Shown: positions 35,302 to 45,157, counted from the first letter of the stretch. The stretch is DNA of 64,000 nucleotides from RHLJ01 sp965247355 (GCA_965247355.1 OZ252011.1:1488001-1552000); one strand, 5' to 3'. A program made the numbers and translations. Notes: generated from the letters alone by a model not told the origin.

Positions 35302-36003
35302 CTAGTTCTTTAAGGGCTTGAAGATAGTGCTATCCCCATTATCAAGTTTCTTTGAGTATTCCTTCTCATCGAACTCATATAGGAACGCCCCTTTCTTTGA
35401 GTAATTCTTTTGCTTCTCTTTGGTATTAACAAGTACCCCCATTGAAAGTACTCTTCTTCTGAAATTTCTCTTATCCAGATCAGTATCATAAATACTTTCA
35501 TATAATTTCTGGAGTTGAGGAAGCGTAAATTTGTCTGGTAACAATTCAAAGCCAACCGGCTCGTGCGCAGCTTTGTGCTGTAATCTTTTTAGCGCTGCTT
35601 CAACCATCTGCTGATGATCAAAAATTAATTCAGGAAGTTCATGAATGGAGAACCATGATGCCGAATGCTGCTTAACCAATTCCTTATCATGAGAATTGAC
35701 ATCGATGAGTGCGTAGTATGCGATTGATATAGTTCGCTCTTCAGGATCCCGATTTACATCCCCAAAAGCATGAAGCTGTTCCAGATATATGTTTTTAAGC
35801 CCCGTTAAGTCATTCAAAATTCGTTTAGCAGCAGTATCCAAACTTTCCTGTTTTTTTAGAAAGCCACCCATAAGAGACCAATTTCCCCGTTCCGGCTCAA
35901 AATCCCTTTTAATTAATAAAAGCTTTAACTGCTCGCCATCAAACCCGAAAATAATACAATCTAATGCCACCAACAGGTGGTCTTGATCGTGATAATGTTG
36001 CAT
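35302..36003 (-). CDS. araR: NrtR-type Nudix transcriptional regulator, probable arabinose repressor
   Basis: A 233-aa protein with an N-terminal Nudix-fold sensor (1-145) and a C-terminal winged-helix DNA-binding domain (about 150-230; FTLPQLQKLYESIY, KRNFRRRVL). The Nudix box at residues 47-69 keeps G47, E53, R61 and G68 but replaces the catalytic Glu positions (Ile62, Asp65, Leu66), as expected for a ligand sensor that no longer hydrolyses. In Bacteroides, an NrtR-family member named AraR controls arabinose genes; here the gene sits directly between galM and araB. Ligand is inferred to be arabinose or a derivative. Confidence 0.85.
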   Translation of the reverse strand: MQHYHDQDHLLVALDCIIFGFDGEQLKLLLIKRDFEPERGNWSLMGGFLKKQESLDTAAKRILNDLTGLKNIYLEQLHAFGDVNRDPEERTISIAYYALIDVNSHDKELVKQHSASWFSIHELPELIFDHQQMVEAALKRLQHKAAHEPVGFELLPDKFTLPQLQKLYESIYDTDLDKRNFRRRVLSMGVLVNTKEKQKNYSKKGAFLYEFDEKEYSKKLDNGDSTIFKPLKN

Positions 36004-36085
36004 TAGTTATGCTTTAATGATCAGTTTAAATTTATAGTTAAATTATGAAAATAATGATTTATTGGCTGATTTCGAAGATCGTGTT

Positions 36086-37219
36086 TTATTCGCGTGCCAC
36101 TTTGAATCTATAAATTGTAGTTGTTTCATATACTTCACCCGGCTCAAGGATTGTAGAAGGAAACTCAGGCTTATTTGGTGAATCTGGAAAGTGCTGGGTT
36201 TCTAAACATAAAGCAGCGTATTTATTGAATACAGTTCCATCTGATCCCGTAATAGTTCCATCGAGAAAATTCCCAGAATAAAATTGAAGTCCTGGCTCAC
36301 TGGTTAAAATTTCCATCGATCTCCCTGTCTCAGGATCAGTGAGTGTAGCCACTAAAGGCAACTCTTCTTCGAACTTATTGAGTACAAAATTATGATCGTA
36401 TCCTCCCGGGACATCCTCAATTCTTGCACCTATCGTTTCAGGATCGGTGAAATCAAACGCTGTATCCTCAACCGGAGCTAGTTCGCCAGTAGGAATAAGA
36501 CCGAAATCTACCGGAGTATATCGATCTGCTTCAATCTGGAGTACATGATCTAAAATTAGAGTTTCAGGATCGCCGGAGAGATTAAAATAACTGTGATTGG
36601 TTAAATTTACCGGGGTTGCCTTATCGGTGGTTGCGTAGTAATCAATTTTAATTTCATCGTCATCCGTCAAAGTATAAGTCACAGATATATCAAGATTGCC
36701 GGGGTAACCTTCTTCGCCATCCTCACTCAGATAGGTCATCTTGAGTGCATTACCGGGAAGAGTTTCAGCATCCCAGAATACTTTATCATAACCGACTTCT
36801 CCCCCGTGCAAGTGATTTGCTCCGTTATTAGCTGCTAATTGATAGCTTTCTCCATTTAAAGAGAATTGGGCTTGCCCAATTCGGTTTCCAAACCGACCAA
36901 TAATCGCTCCGAAGTATGGCGTTCCTTCCAGATACTTATCAAGATTATCAAACCCGAGGACTACATTTTCCATATTCCCTTCTTTATCAGGGGTTTTAAC
37001 AGAAGTAATGATACCTCCATAATTGATAATCTTCACTTCCATTCCATTTGCATTAGTAAGTGTATACTGCTTCACTTCTTTACCATCTTCCATTGTTCCG
37101 AAGTCACTCATTTGAATTGAATTTGAGGTTTGCTCTGGAGCAGCACAGTTAAATAGTAGCAATCCACTCATTAACATTGAAAAGAAGAAAGCAGATTTTT
37201 TTAGCACGTTAAAATTCAT
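36086..37219 (-). CDS. galM: Aldose 1-epimerase (mutarotase) lipoprotein
   Basis: Interconverts alpha and beta anomers of aldoses. The 377-aa protein carries a lipobox (LFNC, Cys about 25), so it acts in the periplasm before or during uptake. GalM motifs are present: GRFGNRIGQAQF, catalytic His in NLTNHSYFNLSG (about 207), and catalytic Glu in CLETQHFPDSPN (about 340). In Bacteroides arabinose loci the equivalent gene is araM. It is upstream of araR by 82 bases and has its own operator candidate at 37250-37266. Confidence 0.94.
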   Translation of the reverse strand: MNFNVLKKSAFFFSMLMSGLLLFNCAAPEQTSNSIQMSDFGTMEDGKEVKQYTLTNANGMEVKIINYGGIITSVKTPDKEGNMENVVLGFDNLDKYLEGTPYFGAIIGRFGNRIGQAQFSLNGESYQLAANNGANHLHGGEVGYDKVFWDAETLPGNALKMTYLSEDGEEGYPGNLDISVTYTLTDDDEIKIDYYATTDKATPVNLTNHSYFNLSGDPETLILDHVLQIEADRYTPVDFGLIPTGELAPVEDTAFDFTDPETIGARIEDVPGGYDHNFVLNKFEEELPLVATLTDPETGRSMEILTSEPGLQFYSGNFLDGTITGSDGTVFNKYAALCLETQHFPDSPNKPEFPSTILEPGEVYETTTIYRFKVARE

Positions 37220-37249
37220 GAGTATTTTAAGTTGGTTAGACGAAAGGTT

Positions 37250-37266
37250 AGTGTTTGATCAACACT
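37250..37266. promoter_or_regulatory. Second candidate arabinose operator, before galM
   Basis: AGTGTTTGATCAACACT: arms AGTGTT and AACACT separated by 5 bases, the same half-sites and 17-bp length as the site before araB. It lies 31 bases upstream of the galM ATG. Having the motif at both gene starts flanking araR supports one shared regulator. Confidence 0.6.
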
Positions 37267-37355
37267 TAAAATAATGAAGAATTGTATATATCCAATATTC
37301 ATCTGTCCAGGTTTGTGTTTACTTAAATATGAAGATGGATTTTTAGATTTACAGA

Positions 37356-39182
37356 TTAAGCTGGTAATTTATCAAACCAGGTTTTCTTGAGTATGTAGGT
37401 GGTACAAGCGGCTATACCAATACTTATAGCCAGTGGTACAGCCTCCATTAATACCAGATAAATGGGGAACACTACCAATGCCGTTTGCCAAACAATGCCA
37501 ACCACCACATTAACCATATCACTTTTGAACCCCGAGTTCTTTACAAAGGAAGGGTCTTCGGCCACAACCTTATCATGAATGGGTTTCCAGAATCCCCACG
37601 GACGAACAGAGGTATAGAATTTCTTGAGTACTTCTTCATCCACCGGTGGAGATGTATACGTTCCAATCAAACAGGCTATTACTGAGATTAACAACATCAA
37701 CGGGAAGGTGTAGGTATCCAGCACCCCGTCAAAGATGAACCGGAAGGTAAGCGCGGGGATCAATCCACCGACCATTCCCCAAAAGAAGCCATTGCCGTTA
37801 AAGCGCCACCAATACCACTTCAATACGTTAGCAGCCACGTAACTTCCATACAGCCCTCCTACAATCCATTGCAGCACATCGTTGACATCTTTGGCATAAA
37901 AACCCAAAACAATACTAATACCCACCATCCCCAGACCTGCCACATAATTCATACTCTGGATTTTGGCATTCTCGGCTTTGGGGTTGATGTATTTGAGGTA
38001 GATATCGTTTACTAAATAGGCTTGGGCAGCATTTAAGGTCCCCGCAAAGGTAGACATAAAGGCGGCCAGTAAGCCTGCCAGTAAAAGCCCCAGCAAGCCC
38101 ATTGGAACAAACTGGTTGATCGCCGAGGGCAGGATTTGCTCAAAGTCGAGGCCACGACCGGGAACCATTAAATCAAGTTCTTCATAGAATAACAACCCGA
38201 GTACGGCAAATCCCGCAATCATAAAATACCGGATGGGCATCAGGATGAGGGACACCGAGCCACTCATCAAGGCTGCTTCCCGCTCCGAACGGGTAGACAG
38301 AATTTTCTGCATATCGTAATTCGGAGCCGGACCTGCCAGACTCACCAATACGCCTTTGAAGATCATCATCATAAATAGCACGGAGAACAGCCCGAATCCG
38401 TCGTCTCTTATTTTCTGATTTACCTCGGGGATGATCCCTGCCCAATCCATATTCAATTCCCATCCAAAGAACGGACTCATCCAGCCTTCAGGCACAATCA
38501 ATGTACTGTTTGCAAGGGCTGTCATTGCTATAATTCCAATCACAATCCCGGAGACGGCCATGATGATAAACTGCACCAAATCGGCCCAGACAATACTCAT
38601 CATCCCTCCCAACAGCGAGTAGAAAATGGCAAAGCAGGTAAATACGATCCCATAAAAATGGGCAACATATTCTTCCGGGATATTGAATGGCACGTACGTA
38701 CTCAGAAATTCCCAGGGAACAAAAATCTCCACAAACTTCCCTAACCCAATAAAGCCATACGTCAGGTAGCCCAAGCCCATGATAAGTGCAAACACCACCA
38801 CGATAATGTGTGATTTACGGGCTCCTTCTTTAAACCCAAATCGGGTTCCAATCCATTCGGCTCCCGTAGTCACATTCGACCTGCGTAGCCACATGGATAG
38901 AAATACCATCAGGAAAATCTGATTAAACACCGGCCACAACCAGGGCAGCCATATACTTTTAACTCCATACACGAAGAGGATCGTAACCAGCCAGACAGTC
39001 CCCGAGATATCGAACATCCCGGAAGCGTTGGAAAGCCCAAGCATATACCACGGCAACTGATTGCCCCCAAGCATATAAGAATTCTTCGACTGCTGCGCCT
39101 TCTTCTTGAGCGCAAAACCAATTACTACCGTAATCAGCAGGTAGGCAAGAACAATAAGTGCATCAACTAAATGTAGTTTCAT
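37356..39182 (-). CDS. Sodium/solute symporter (SSS family)
   Basis: A 608-aa membrane protein with about 15 predicted helices and the SSS motif near GGNQLPWYMLGLSNASGMFD. It is not close to the vSGLT-like protein in this window; the sugar-site residues differ, so substrate is uncertain. It lies 136 bases upstream of galM and diverges from the ROK regulator gene, so it may be the ROK protein's target. Base composition is visibly higher in GC (some lines near 60 percent) than the flanking ara genes, suggesting separate acquisition. Confidence 0.88.
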   Translation of the reverse strand: MKLHLVDALIVLAYLLITVVIGFALKKKAQQSKNSYMLGGNQLPWYMLGLSNASGMFDISGTVWLVTILFVYGVKSIWLPWLWPVFNQIFLMVFLSMWLRRSNVTTGAEWIGTRFGFKEGARKSHIIVVVFALIMGLGYLTYGFIGLGKFVEIFVPWEFLSTYVPFNIPEEYVAHFYGIVFTCFAIFYSLLGGMMSIVWADLVQFIIMAVSGIVIGIIAMTALANSTLIVPEGWMSPFFGWELNMDWAGIIPEVNQKIRDDGFGLFSVLFMMMIFKGVLVSLAGPAPNYDMQKILSTRSEREAALMSGSVSLILMPIRYFMIAGFAVLGLLFYEELDLMVPGRGLDFEQILPSAINQFVPMGLLGLLLAGLLAAFMSTFAGTLNAAQAYLVNDIYLKYINPKAENAKIQSMNYVAGLGMVGISIVLGFYAKDVNDVLQWIVGGLYGSYVAANVLKWYWWRFNGNGFFWGMVGGLIPALTFRFIFDGVLDTYTFPLMLLISVIACLIGTYTSPPVDEEVLKKFYTSVRPWGFWKPIHDKVVAEDPSFVKNSGFKSDMVNVVVGIVWQTALVVFPIYLVLMEAVPLAISIGIAACTTYILKKTWFDKLPA

Positions 39183-39413
39183 AACGACTGACTATATTCC
39201 TGAAAAAATAAACGTAGGTCTTAATTACTATCTACAAAGATTAATCAACTCATTTGAATAAAACGAATATTAATTTTCTTTTTGCTCAGTTTCTGAAAAA
39301 ACTTCAATCATAAATTGTTTTGAATAGTATTAAAAGCCTTGTTATCTAATTCTCAATTAAATTTCCTGCAAAAAAAATTACTACCTTCCTAAAAAATTAA
39401 AGAGTTCAATTTT

Positions 39414-40616
39414 ATGTTAACGGGTACCAACCTCACTTACACTAAAGCCTATAACTACAGAATTGTATTTGAGACCATCCGATTACATGGCCCTATTTCC
39501 AGAGCGGATATTGCAAGGCGTACAAACTTAACTGCACAAACAATCTCGAATATTGTTACCCGGCTTTTGGAACGTCAGTTCGTACAAGAAGGTAGTAAAC
39601 TCCAGAAAAAACGCGGAGCTCCTTCAACAAACTTAGAAGTCAATCCTTCCGGAGCTTACTCTGTAGGTCTTGATTTCAACAGAGATCATTTGACGGGTGT
39701 TTTAGTAGATCTTACAGGAGCAGTAAAAACCAAAATCTATTATGAAATTGATTCTCCTTCTCCGGAAAAAGGAATAGAATTGATGATCTCAACCATCAAT
39801 CAACTAACGTCTTCCGAGGAAGTAAAAAAAGCTCATTTTTGTGGAGTCGGTATCGGTTTACCGGGGCCAATGGAAATCAATCAGAATAACGAAGTCAGCA
39901 ATACGATGAACCCAAAAGTGTTTCCAAAATGGGAACATGTACCTGTCGGAGATTTGCTTGCCGAACATATTACTTCCCCTATTTTTATCGAAAATAATGC
40001 CTCTGCGGCTACCATTGGCGAGCACTGGTATGGAGCAGGTAAGAACATATCAAATTTCGTATATACTTTTTTTGGTGCCGGGTTGGGAGGCGGGCTCGTA
40101 TTAAATGGAAACCTGTATAAAGGGCATAATCAAAATGCTGGTGAATTAGGCTATTTCCCATTTCTCTCAGAAAAAAGTCCACTCAGTGATTCAGAAAAAC
40201 CTCATATAGGTGAGCACTTTAATCTGAAAAAGCTTTACGCATGGCTTAGAGAAGACAACATAATTGTAAGCCGACCTGAAGACCTTGGAAATCTTTTTCT
40301 GGATAAAGATGAAAAATTTCTGAGATGGCTCGATCTTGCAAAAGGATATCTGGCTTCGGCATTTATGTTTACAGAGTACCTTATTGATAGTGAAGTAATT
40401 ATTCTTGGTGGGCGACTCCCCTATGTTATTATTGAAGACATTGCCAGAGATTTACCGGATTTAATCGCTGAAATAAGAAGCGAAGTAAAAACTTCCGGGC
40501 CTACTTTTGTATGCGGTACTGCAGGAGTTGATGCAGCAGCATTGGGAGCTGCAATTTTACCCATGTTTGATCTTTTTTCGGCTACAAAAGACGTGTTACT
40601 TAAAAATGGGAACTAG
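39414..40616 (+). CDS. ROK family transcriptional regulator
   Basis: A 400-aa NagC/XylR-type regulator. N-terminal winged helix (about 15-75; GPISRADIARRTNLTAQTIS) followed by an ROK sugar-kinase-like domain with VGIGLPGPMEI, NNASAATIGEHWYG and GHNQNAGELGY. The zinc-binding CxCGxxGC motif that follows GELG in many ROK kinases is absent here, in keeping with a sensor role. It is divergent from the SSS symporter and overlaps the 3' end of the convergent GH1 gene by 4 bases. Its inducer is probably a sugar or sugar phosphate; no operator could be picked out in the 231-base divergent region. Confidence 0.9.
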   Translation: MLTGTNLTYTKAYNYRIVFETIRLHGPISRADIARRTNLTAQTISNIVTRLLERQFVQEGSKLQKKRGAPSTNLEVNPSGAYSVGLDFNRDHLTGVLVDLTGAVKTKIYYEIDSPSPEKGIELMISTINQLTSSEEVKKAHFCGVGIGLPGPMEINQNNEVSNTMNPKVFPKWEHVPVGDLLAEHITSPIFIENNASAATIGEHWYGAGKNISNFVYTFFGAGLGGGLVLNGNLYKGHNQNAGELGYFPFLSEKSPLSDSEKPHIGEHFNLKKLYAWLREDNIIVSRPEDLGNLFLDKDEKFLRWLDLAKGYLASAFMFTEYLIDSEVIILGGRLPYVIIEDIARDLPDLIAEIRSEVKTSGPTFVCGTAGVDAAALGAAILPMFDLFSATKDVLLKNGN

Positions 40617-41988
40617 CTAATTTGATCAGCTAGAAACTTCTTAAACCATTTCGCAGAAGCTTTAGGAGTCCGCTTTAAAGTTTTGAAGTCCACATAGTAG
40701 ATACCAAAACGCTTACTATAGCCAGAATTCCATTCAAAGTTATCTAAAAAAGACCATGCGAAATATCCTTTTAGATTAACGCCTTCTTGAATAGCTTCTT
40801 CGCAGGCAGATAAATACGTCGAAAAATATTCCACGCGATCGCTGTCATTAATCTGTCCTTCTATTATTTCGTCATCAAAAGCACATCCATTTTCAGTAAT
40901 ATAAATATCCGGATTACTATAGCGCTCTGAGATCCACTTCAGTAATTTCTTACATCCCCAGGGTACCACTGCCCAATTCATTTTCGTTAGCTTCCAATCC
41001 TTATCTACCGAAAGAGAGACCCCCTGATCTTTTGTAATTCCACCATTTCCATGTACATCTTCGTTTTCATCAACCTGCTCTGTGTGAGCCGCATACATTG
41101 TTGTATAGTGATTTAAACCAAAAAATCTGAGCTTCCTTTGAGCAATTCCTTTTCCTTTTTTGTGAATTCAGGAAGTTTCTCTCCTATTCGCTCTTTCATT
41201 ACCTGCGGATAATCTCCCAGATAAATAGGATCTGCAAACCAGCCCAGGAAAAATTCTAATGCTCTTTGTGAAGCATCAATATCCGATTTGGAATCGGTAA
41301 GAGGCTCTCTCCAGTCACAGTTATTTGTTATTCCAATACTCCCATTCTGAGATGAATAATTTGTTCTGTAGTGATCAACAGCATATGCATGGGCCAATAA
41401 AAGATTATGAGCTACTTTATAAGGCTCTACTTCTGAAACTCTCCCCGGTGCAAAAACTCCATGACCATAACCAAGTATAGCAACTACCCACGGCTCATTT
41501 AAAGTAATCCAGTTTTTTACCCGATCTCCAAATCGTTTGAAGCAAACATCTGCATATTCTACAAAATAGTCGATTATAGACTCTCCCAACCAACCATCAT
41601 CTTCTAACTGTAAGGCCAGTGGTAAATCCCAATGATACAAAGTAACCCAAGGAGTAATATTGTTTTCGAGCAACTCATCGATGATTTCATTGTAGAAATT
41701 CACTCCCTCTTCATTTATAGTATTTTTCCCTTCCGGCATAATTCTAGACCATGAAAGAGACAACCTATAAGAATTAACACCCAGCTCTTTTAATAGCTTT
41801 ATATCATTTTTGAACTTATGAAAGTGGTCGCAAGCTACATTACCAGTATCTCCGTTCTGAATTTTACCCGGAATTGTACAAAAAGCATCCCAAATTGAAG
41901 GACCTTTTCCACTTTCAAGGTATCCTCCTTCTATTTGATAGGCAGAAGTTGCCGTTCCCCAAACAAAATCTTTTCCAAATGTTCTCAT
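40613..41988 (-). pseudogene. GH1 beta-glucosidase/beta-galactosidase with homopolymer frameshift
   Basis: Two fragments in different frames together make a full GH1 enzyme of about 458 residues. The 5' fragment (41988 to the TAA at 41113-41115) has FVWGTATSAYQIEGG and acid/base Glu165 in TLNEPWV. The 3' fragment (to 40613) has the nucleophile motif ITENG, Glu codon 40891-40893. They join in a run of six As on the plus strand (41120-41125): one extra T in the coding strand would restore SDFFGLNHYTT. The gene is therefore either truly inactivated or a homopolymer sequencing error. It is divergent from the vSGLT-like gene, with a LacI-type site between. Confidence 0.88.
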
Positions 41989-42147
41989 ATTCGCTTCTAA
42001 AAAGTGATTCCTTTTTTCCTAAGTTAATCTTTTATAAAATGAATTGACTAATTTAATTATCAACTGCTTTTAAAAGCTTGTGAAGCTGGATTTTATATTT
42101 GAGGATAAAAAATGGATTACAGACTTAATAACTTAATTTCTCAGCAT

Positions 42148-42161
42148 TGTTATCGATAACA
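42148..42161. promoter_or_regulatory. LacI-family-type operator palindrome
   Basis: TGTTATCGATAACA, a perfect 14-bp palindrome with the central CG typical of LacI/GalR-family operators. It lies 41 bases before the vSGLT-like ATG and 159 bases before the GH1 start, so it could control either or both. No LacI-family gene is present in the window. Confidence 0.65.
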
Positions 42162-42202
42162 TTTTAAATTCCAAAATAACCAACTTGATTAAGGAATAAA
42201 GT

Positions 42203-43834
42203 ATGCAAACAATAGATATCATTGTTTTTTCTCTCTATGTACTCATGATTGTGGGTATTGGATTATGGGTATCACGAGATAAAAAAGGACATCAAAAAAA
42301 TGCCGAGGATTACTTTCTTGCAGGTAAATCACTTCCTTGGTGGGCGATTGGGGCATCTTTAATTGCCGCTAATATTTCGGCAGAGCAAATAATCGGGATG
42401 TCTGGTTCCGGTTTTGCTGTAGGCTTAGCCATTGCCTCATACGAATGGATGGCAGCTATTACTCTTTTGATTGTTGGTAAATTCTTACTCCCGATTTTCA
42501 TTGAAAAAAAATTATATACCATACCAGAATTTATTGAGCAACGATTCAATACAACACTCAAAACCATACTCGCAGTTTTTTGGATTGCACTTTTTGTATT
42601 TGTTAACCTCACCACGGTCATGTTTCTCGGGGCAAAAGCTCTGGATACTATTTGGGGTACAGGAGATGGGAGCTTGATTCTTATTGCATTGGTTGGGCTG
42701 GCAATAATAGCGGCTGCTTATTCTATTTATGGAGGACTTTCTGCAGTTGCGTGGACTGATGTAGTTCAGGTAGTACTTTTAGTTTTAGGTGGATTAATAA
42801 CCACTATTATTGCTCTTGATAATGTAACTCCTTCTGGAGGAATTATTAACGGCTTGGCACACATCTACGATGTAGCCAATGACAAATTTGATATGATCCT
42901 GGATCGATCTAATCCTGAATTCCAGAACTTACCAGGAATTGCCGTACTGATTGGTGGAATGTGGGTAGCAAATTTATACTACTGGGGATTTAATCAATAT
43001 ATCATTCAACGTACCCTGGCAGCTAAGTCACTTAAAGAATCCCAGAAAGGAATTGTATTTGCAGCATTCTTAAAATTGATCATCCCTTTAATTGTAGTTA
43101 TTCCAGGTATTATCGCTTACGTAATGTATACTCAACCATTAGGGACAGCCGAAATTTCGGGAGTTGTTGATGCCTTTACTAAAGAAGGCGGCGGTACAGA
43201 TAATGATAATGCCTACCCTTGGTTGATCAGTGTTTTTGTAACTCCAGGATTTAAAGGACTTGTTGTTGCTGCATTAGCGGCAGCGATTGTTTCTTCAATG
43301 GCTTCGATGCTGAATTCCATTGCTACTATTTTTACGATGGATATTTATAAGCCCTACTTCAATAAAGGTGCTACTGATAAGAGAACGGTTAATGTTGGTC
43401 GTATTACAGCAGGTGTAGCTTTGATTATTGCTATTTTTATAGCTCCGCAATTAAGTAGTGTACCACAGGTATTTCAGTTTATTCAGGAATATACAGGTTT
43501 AGTTAGTCCGGGTATTCTGGCAGTATTCATCATGGGATTATTTTGGAAAAAAACTACTACTAAAGCTGCAATAATCGGGGTTTTATCATCTATCGTAGTA
43601 GCATTACTTCTTAAGCTACCTTCCATTGGCTTACCTTTCTTAGATCAAATGTTCTATACATTAATCATTACTATTGTGATTATTGCAGGAGTAAGTCTTA
43701 CGACAAATCCTGAGGACGATGATCCTAAGGCAATCCATTTAACTGCAGACACCTTTAAGACGGGACCGGGGTTTAATATCGGAGCCTATATAGTGCTAAT
43801 TATAACTGCAGCACTATATGCGTTCTTCTGGTGA
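42203..43834 (+). CDS. vSGLT-like sodium/galactose (or glucose) symporter
   Basis: A 543-aa sodium-coupled sugar transporter. Long stretches closely resemble the Vibrio Na+/galactose symporter vSGLT: AGKSLPWWAIGASLIAANIS, YYWGFNQYIIQRTLAAKS (gating Tyr and sugar-contact Asn region) and the C-terminal FTMDIYKPY and EYTGLVSPGILAVF segments. About 14 helices. AAGGA lies 7 bases before the ATG. It is divergent from the GH1 gene and shares a LacI-type operator, suggesting the pair cleaves and imports beta-glucosides or beta-galactosides. Galactose would then go to galK-galT. Confidence 0.93.
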   Translation: MQTIDIIVFSLYVLMIVGIGLWVSRDKKGHQKNAEDYFLAGKSLPWWAIGASLIAANISAEQIIGMSGSGFAVGLAIASYEWMAAITLLIVGKFLLPIFIEKKLYTIPEFIEQRFNTTLKTILAVFWIALFVFVNLTTVMFLGAKALDTIWGTGDGSLILIALVGLAIIAAAYSIYGGLSAVAWTDVVQVVLLVLGGLITTIIALDNVTPSGGIINGLAHIYDVANDKFDMILDRSNPEFQNLPGIAVLIGGMWVANLYYWGFNQYIIQRTLAAKSLKESQKGIVFAAFLKLIIPLIVVIPGIIAYVMYTQPLGTAEISGVVDAFTKEGGGTDNDNAYPWLISVFVTPGFKGLVVAALAAAIVSSMASMLNSIATIFTMDIYKPYFNKGATDKRTVNVGRITAGVALIIAIFIAPQLSSVPQVFQFIQEYTGLVSPGILAVFIMGLFWKKTTTKAAIIGVLSSIVVALLLKLPSIGLPFLDQMFYTLIITIVIIAGVSLTTNPEDDDPKAIHLTADTFKTGPGFNIGAYIVLIITAALYAFFW

Positions 43835-44015
43835 TAATACTTCTTTTTGATTTTTATACTTTCTTATACGCTACAAATTTGGATCAAATTCTATCCTGTA
43901 CCTTTGTTTAACCATCGTAGTGTTTAAAATTCTATGTATCTTTTACTCCCGGTTTCATTTTTAAAAGAATCCTTAAAGATATATTGTCTTAATAAGATTA
44001 ATAGAATTAACAACA

Positions 44016-45077
44016 ATGCAATCGTTTTTTGAATACACCTTTGAGATTGCTCCTCCCATCATAATCTATCTCTCGTTTTTCTTTACTACCATACTTTTAT
44101 CATCAACAAGTAAGAAGATCCATAAAATTCTGTTAGCCAGCTTAACTGCCATAATTGGACTCAATTTTTTAAATGTCATACTTATCACAAATAATCTAAT
44201 AAGTCAGGCATGGAATCTTGGAGTTTTTTTTGGGCTCATATATGGACCTGTTATTTACTTATTTGTTATATCAATGATGTATGATTTAAAGAGCAGACTT
44301 AATAATTATAAAATACACTTTCTACCCTCTTTTATTATTCTCTTAGCTCTAATTCCATTCTATAAGTTTATCTATGATTTCATTTATGAGACTTACCACC
44401 TACCCGTTATTATCCATATTGGTTTTTATCTGTATTTATCCTTCCAGCAGATAAATCAATACCATAGTGAATTAGAGAATAACTACTCAAACATTTATAA
44501 TTACAGATTAGATTGGGTTAAAAATTTGATCGCTATATTTTTTGTAGTACTGGTTTTTTTACTGCTTGAATCTACATTGCAGGGTTTGGACGATTACATG
44601 AGAAGTACCTTTGTTTTCTTATCTGTTCTCGTGTTAATCAGTTATCTCTACTATAAATCTATTAATAAGTCTTTTTTACTGATCACAAAAAAAGAAAAGT
44701 ATGATGGCAACTCCATGTCTCAGAAAGAGATCGATTCTTTATTCAAAAAAATAAAATCAGTGACAGAAAGGAAAAAACTATTTTTAAATGAAAAGTTGAG
44801 TCTTGAAGACCTTTCACAGGAGTTAGAAGAAAAAAGCTATAAAATTTCAAGAGTTATTAATGAAAAAGCAGGACGGAATTTCTATGAATTCATAAATTCA
44901 TACAGGGTAGAACACGCAAAAAAACTACTTCTTAATCCAGAAAATCAAAGAGACCGTATTGGAGAAATCATGTTTGACTCAGGGTTTAACTCTAAATCTA
45001 CTTTTAATGCAGTTTTTAAAAAAGAGACTGGGCTAACCCCGTCAAAATATCGTCAGAAAAAAAGTACGAGTATATAA
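44016..45077 (+). CDS. Membrane-anchored AraC-family regulator
   Basis: A 353-aa protein with seven predicted membrane helices (about 5-225) and a cytoplasmic AraC/XylS DNA-binding domain (about 250-350): FLNEKLSLEDLSQELEEKSY, FYEFINSYRVEHAKKLL and GLTPSKYRQKK. This 7TM-HTH layout is common in Bacteroidota and lets a membrane-sensed signal act directly on promoters. The S41 peptidase gene begins 80 bases downstream on the same strand and is a plausible co-transcribed neighbour. Ligand and targets unknown. Confidence 0.9.
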   Translation: MQSFFEYTFEIAPPIIIYLSFFFTTILLSSTSKKIHKILLASLTAIIGLNFLNVILITNNLISQAWNLGVFFGLIYGPVIYLFVISMMYDLKSRLNNYKIHFLPSFIILLALIPFYKFIYDFIYETYHLPVIIHIGFYLYLSFQQINQYHSELENNYSNIYNYRLDWVKNLIAIFFVVLVFLLLESTLQGLDDYMRSTFVFLSVLVLISYLYYKSINKSFLLITKKEKYDGNSMSQKEIDSLFKKIKSVTERKKLFLNEKLSLEDLSQELEEKSYKISRVINEKAGRNFYEFINSYRVEHAKKLLLNPENQRDRIGEIMFDSGFNSKSTFNAVFKKETGLTPSKYRQKKSTSI

Positions 45078-45157
45078 ATTCGGGCTCCAAACAGTTAGTA
45101 TTTGCATATAATTAGAAATCAAACTTTGCTTTAACCTCTAATTATAGATTATTTACA

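Noticed and set aside
39183..39413. ROK operator in the symporter/ROK divergent region
   Set aside because: The region is AT-rich with several weak near-palindromes but none stands out or repeats.
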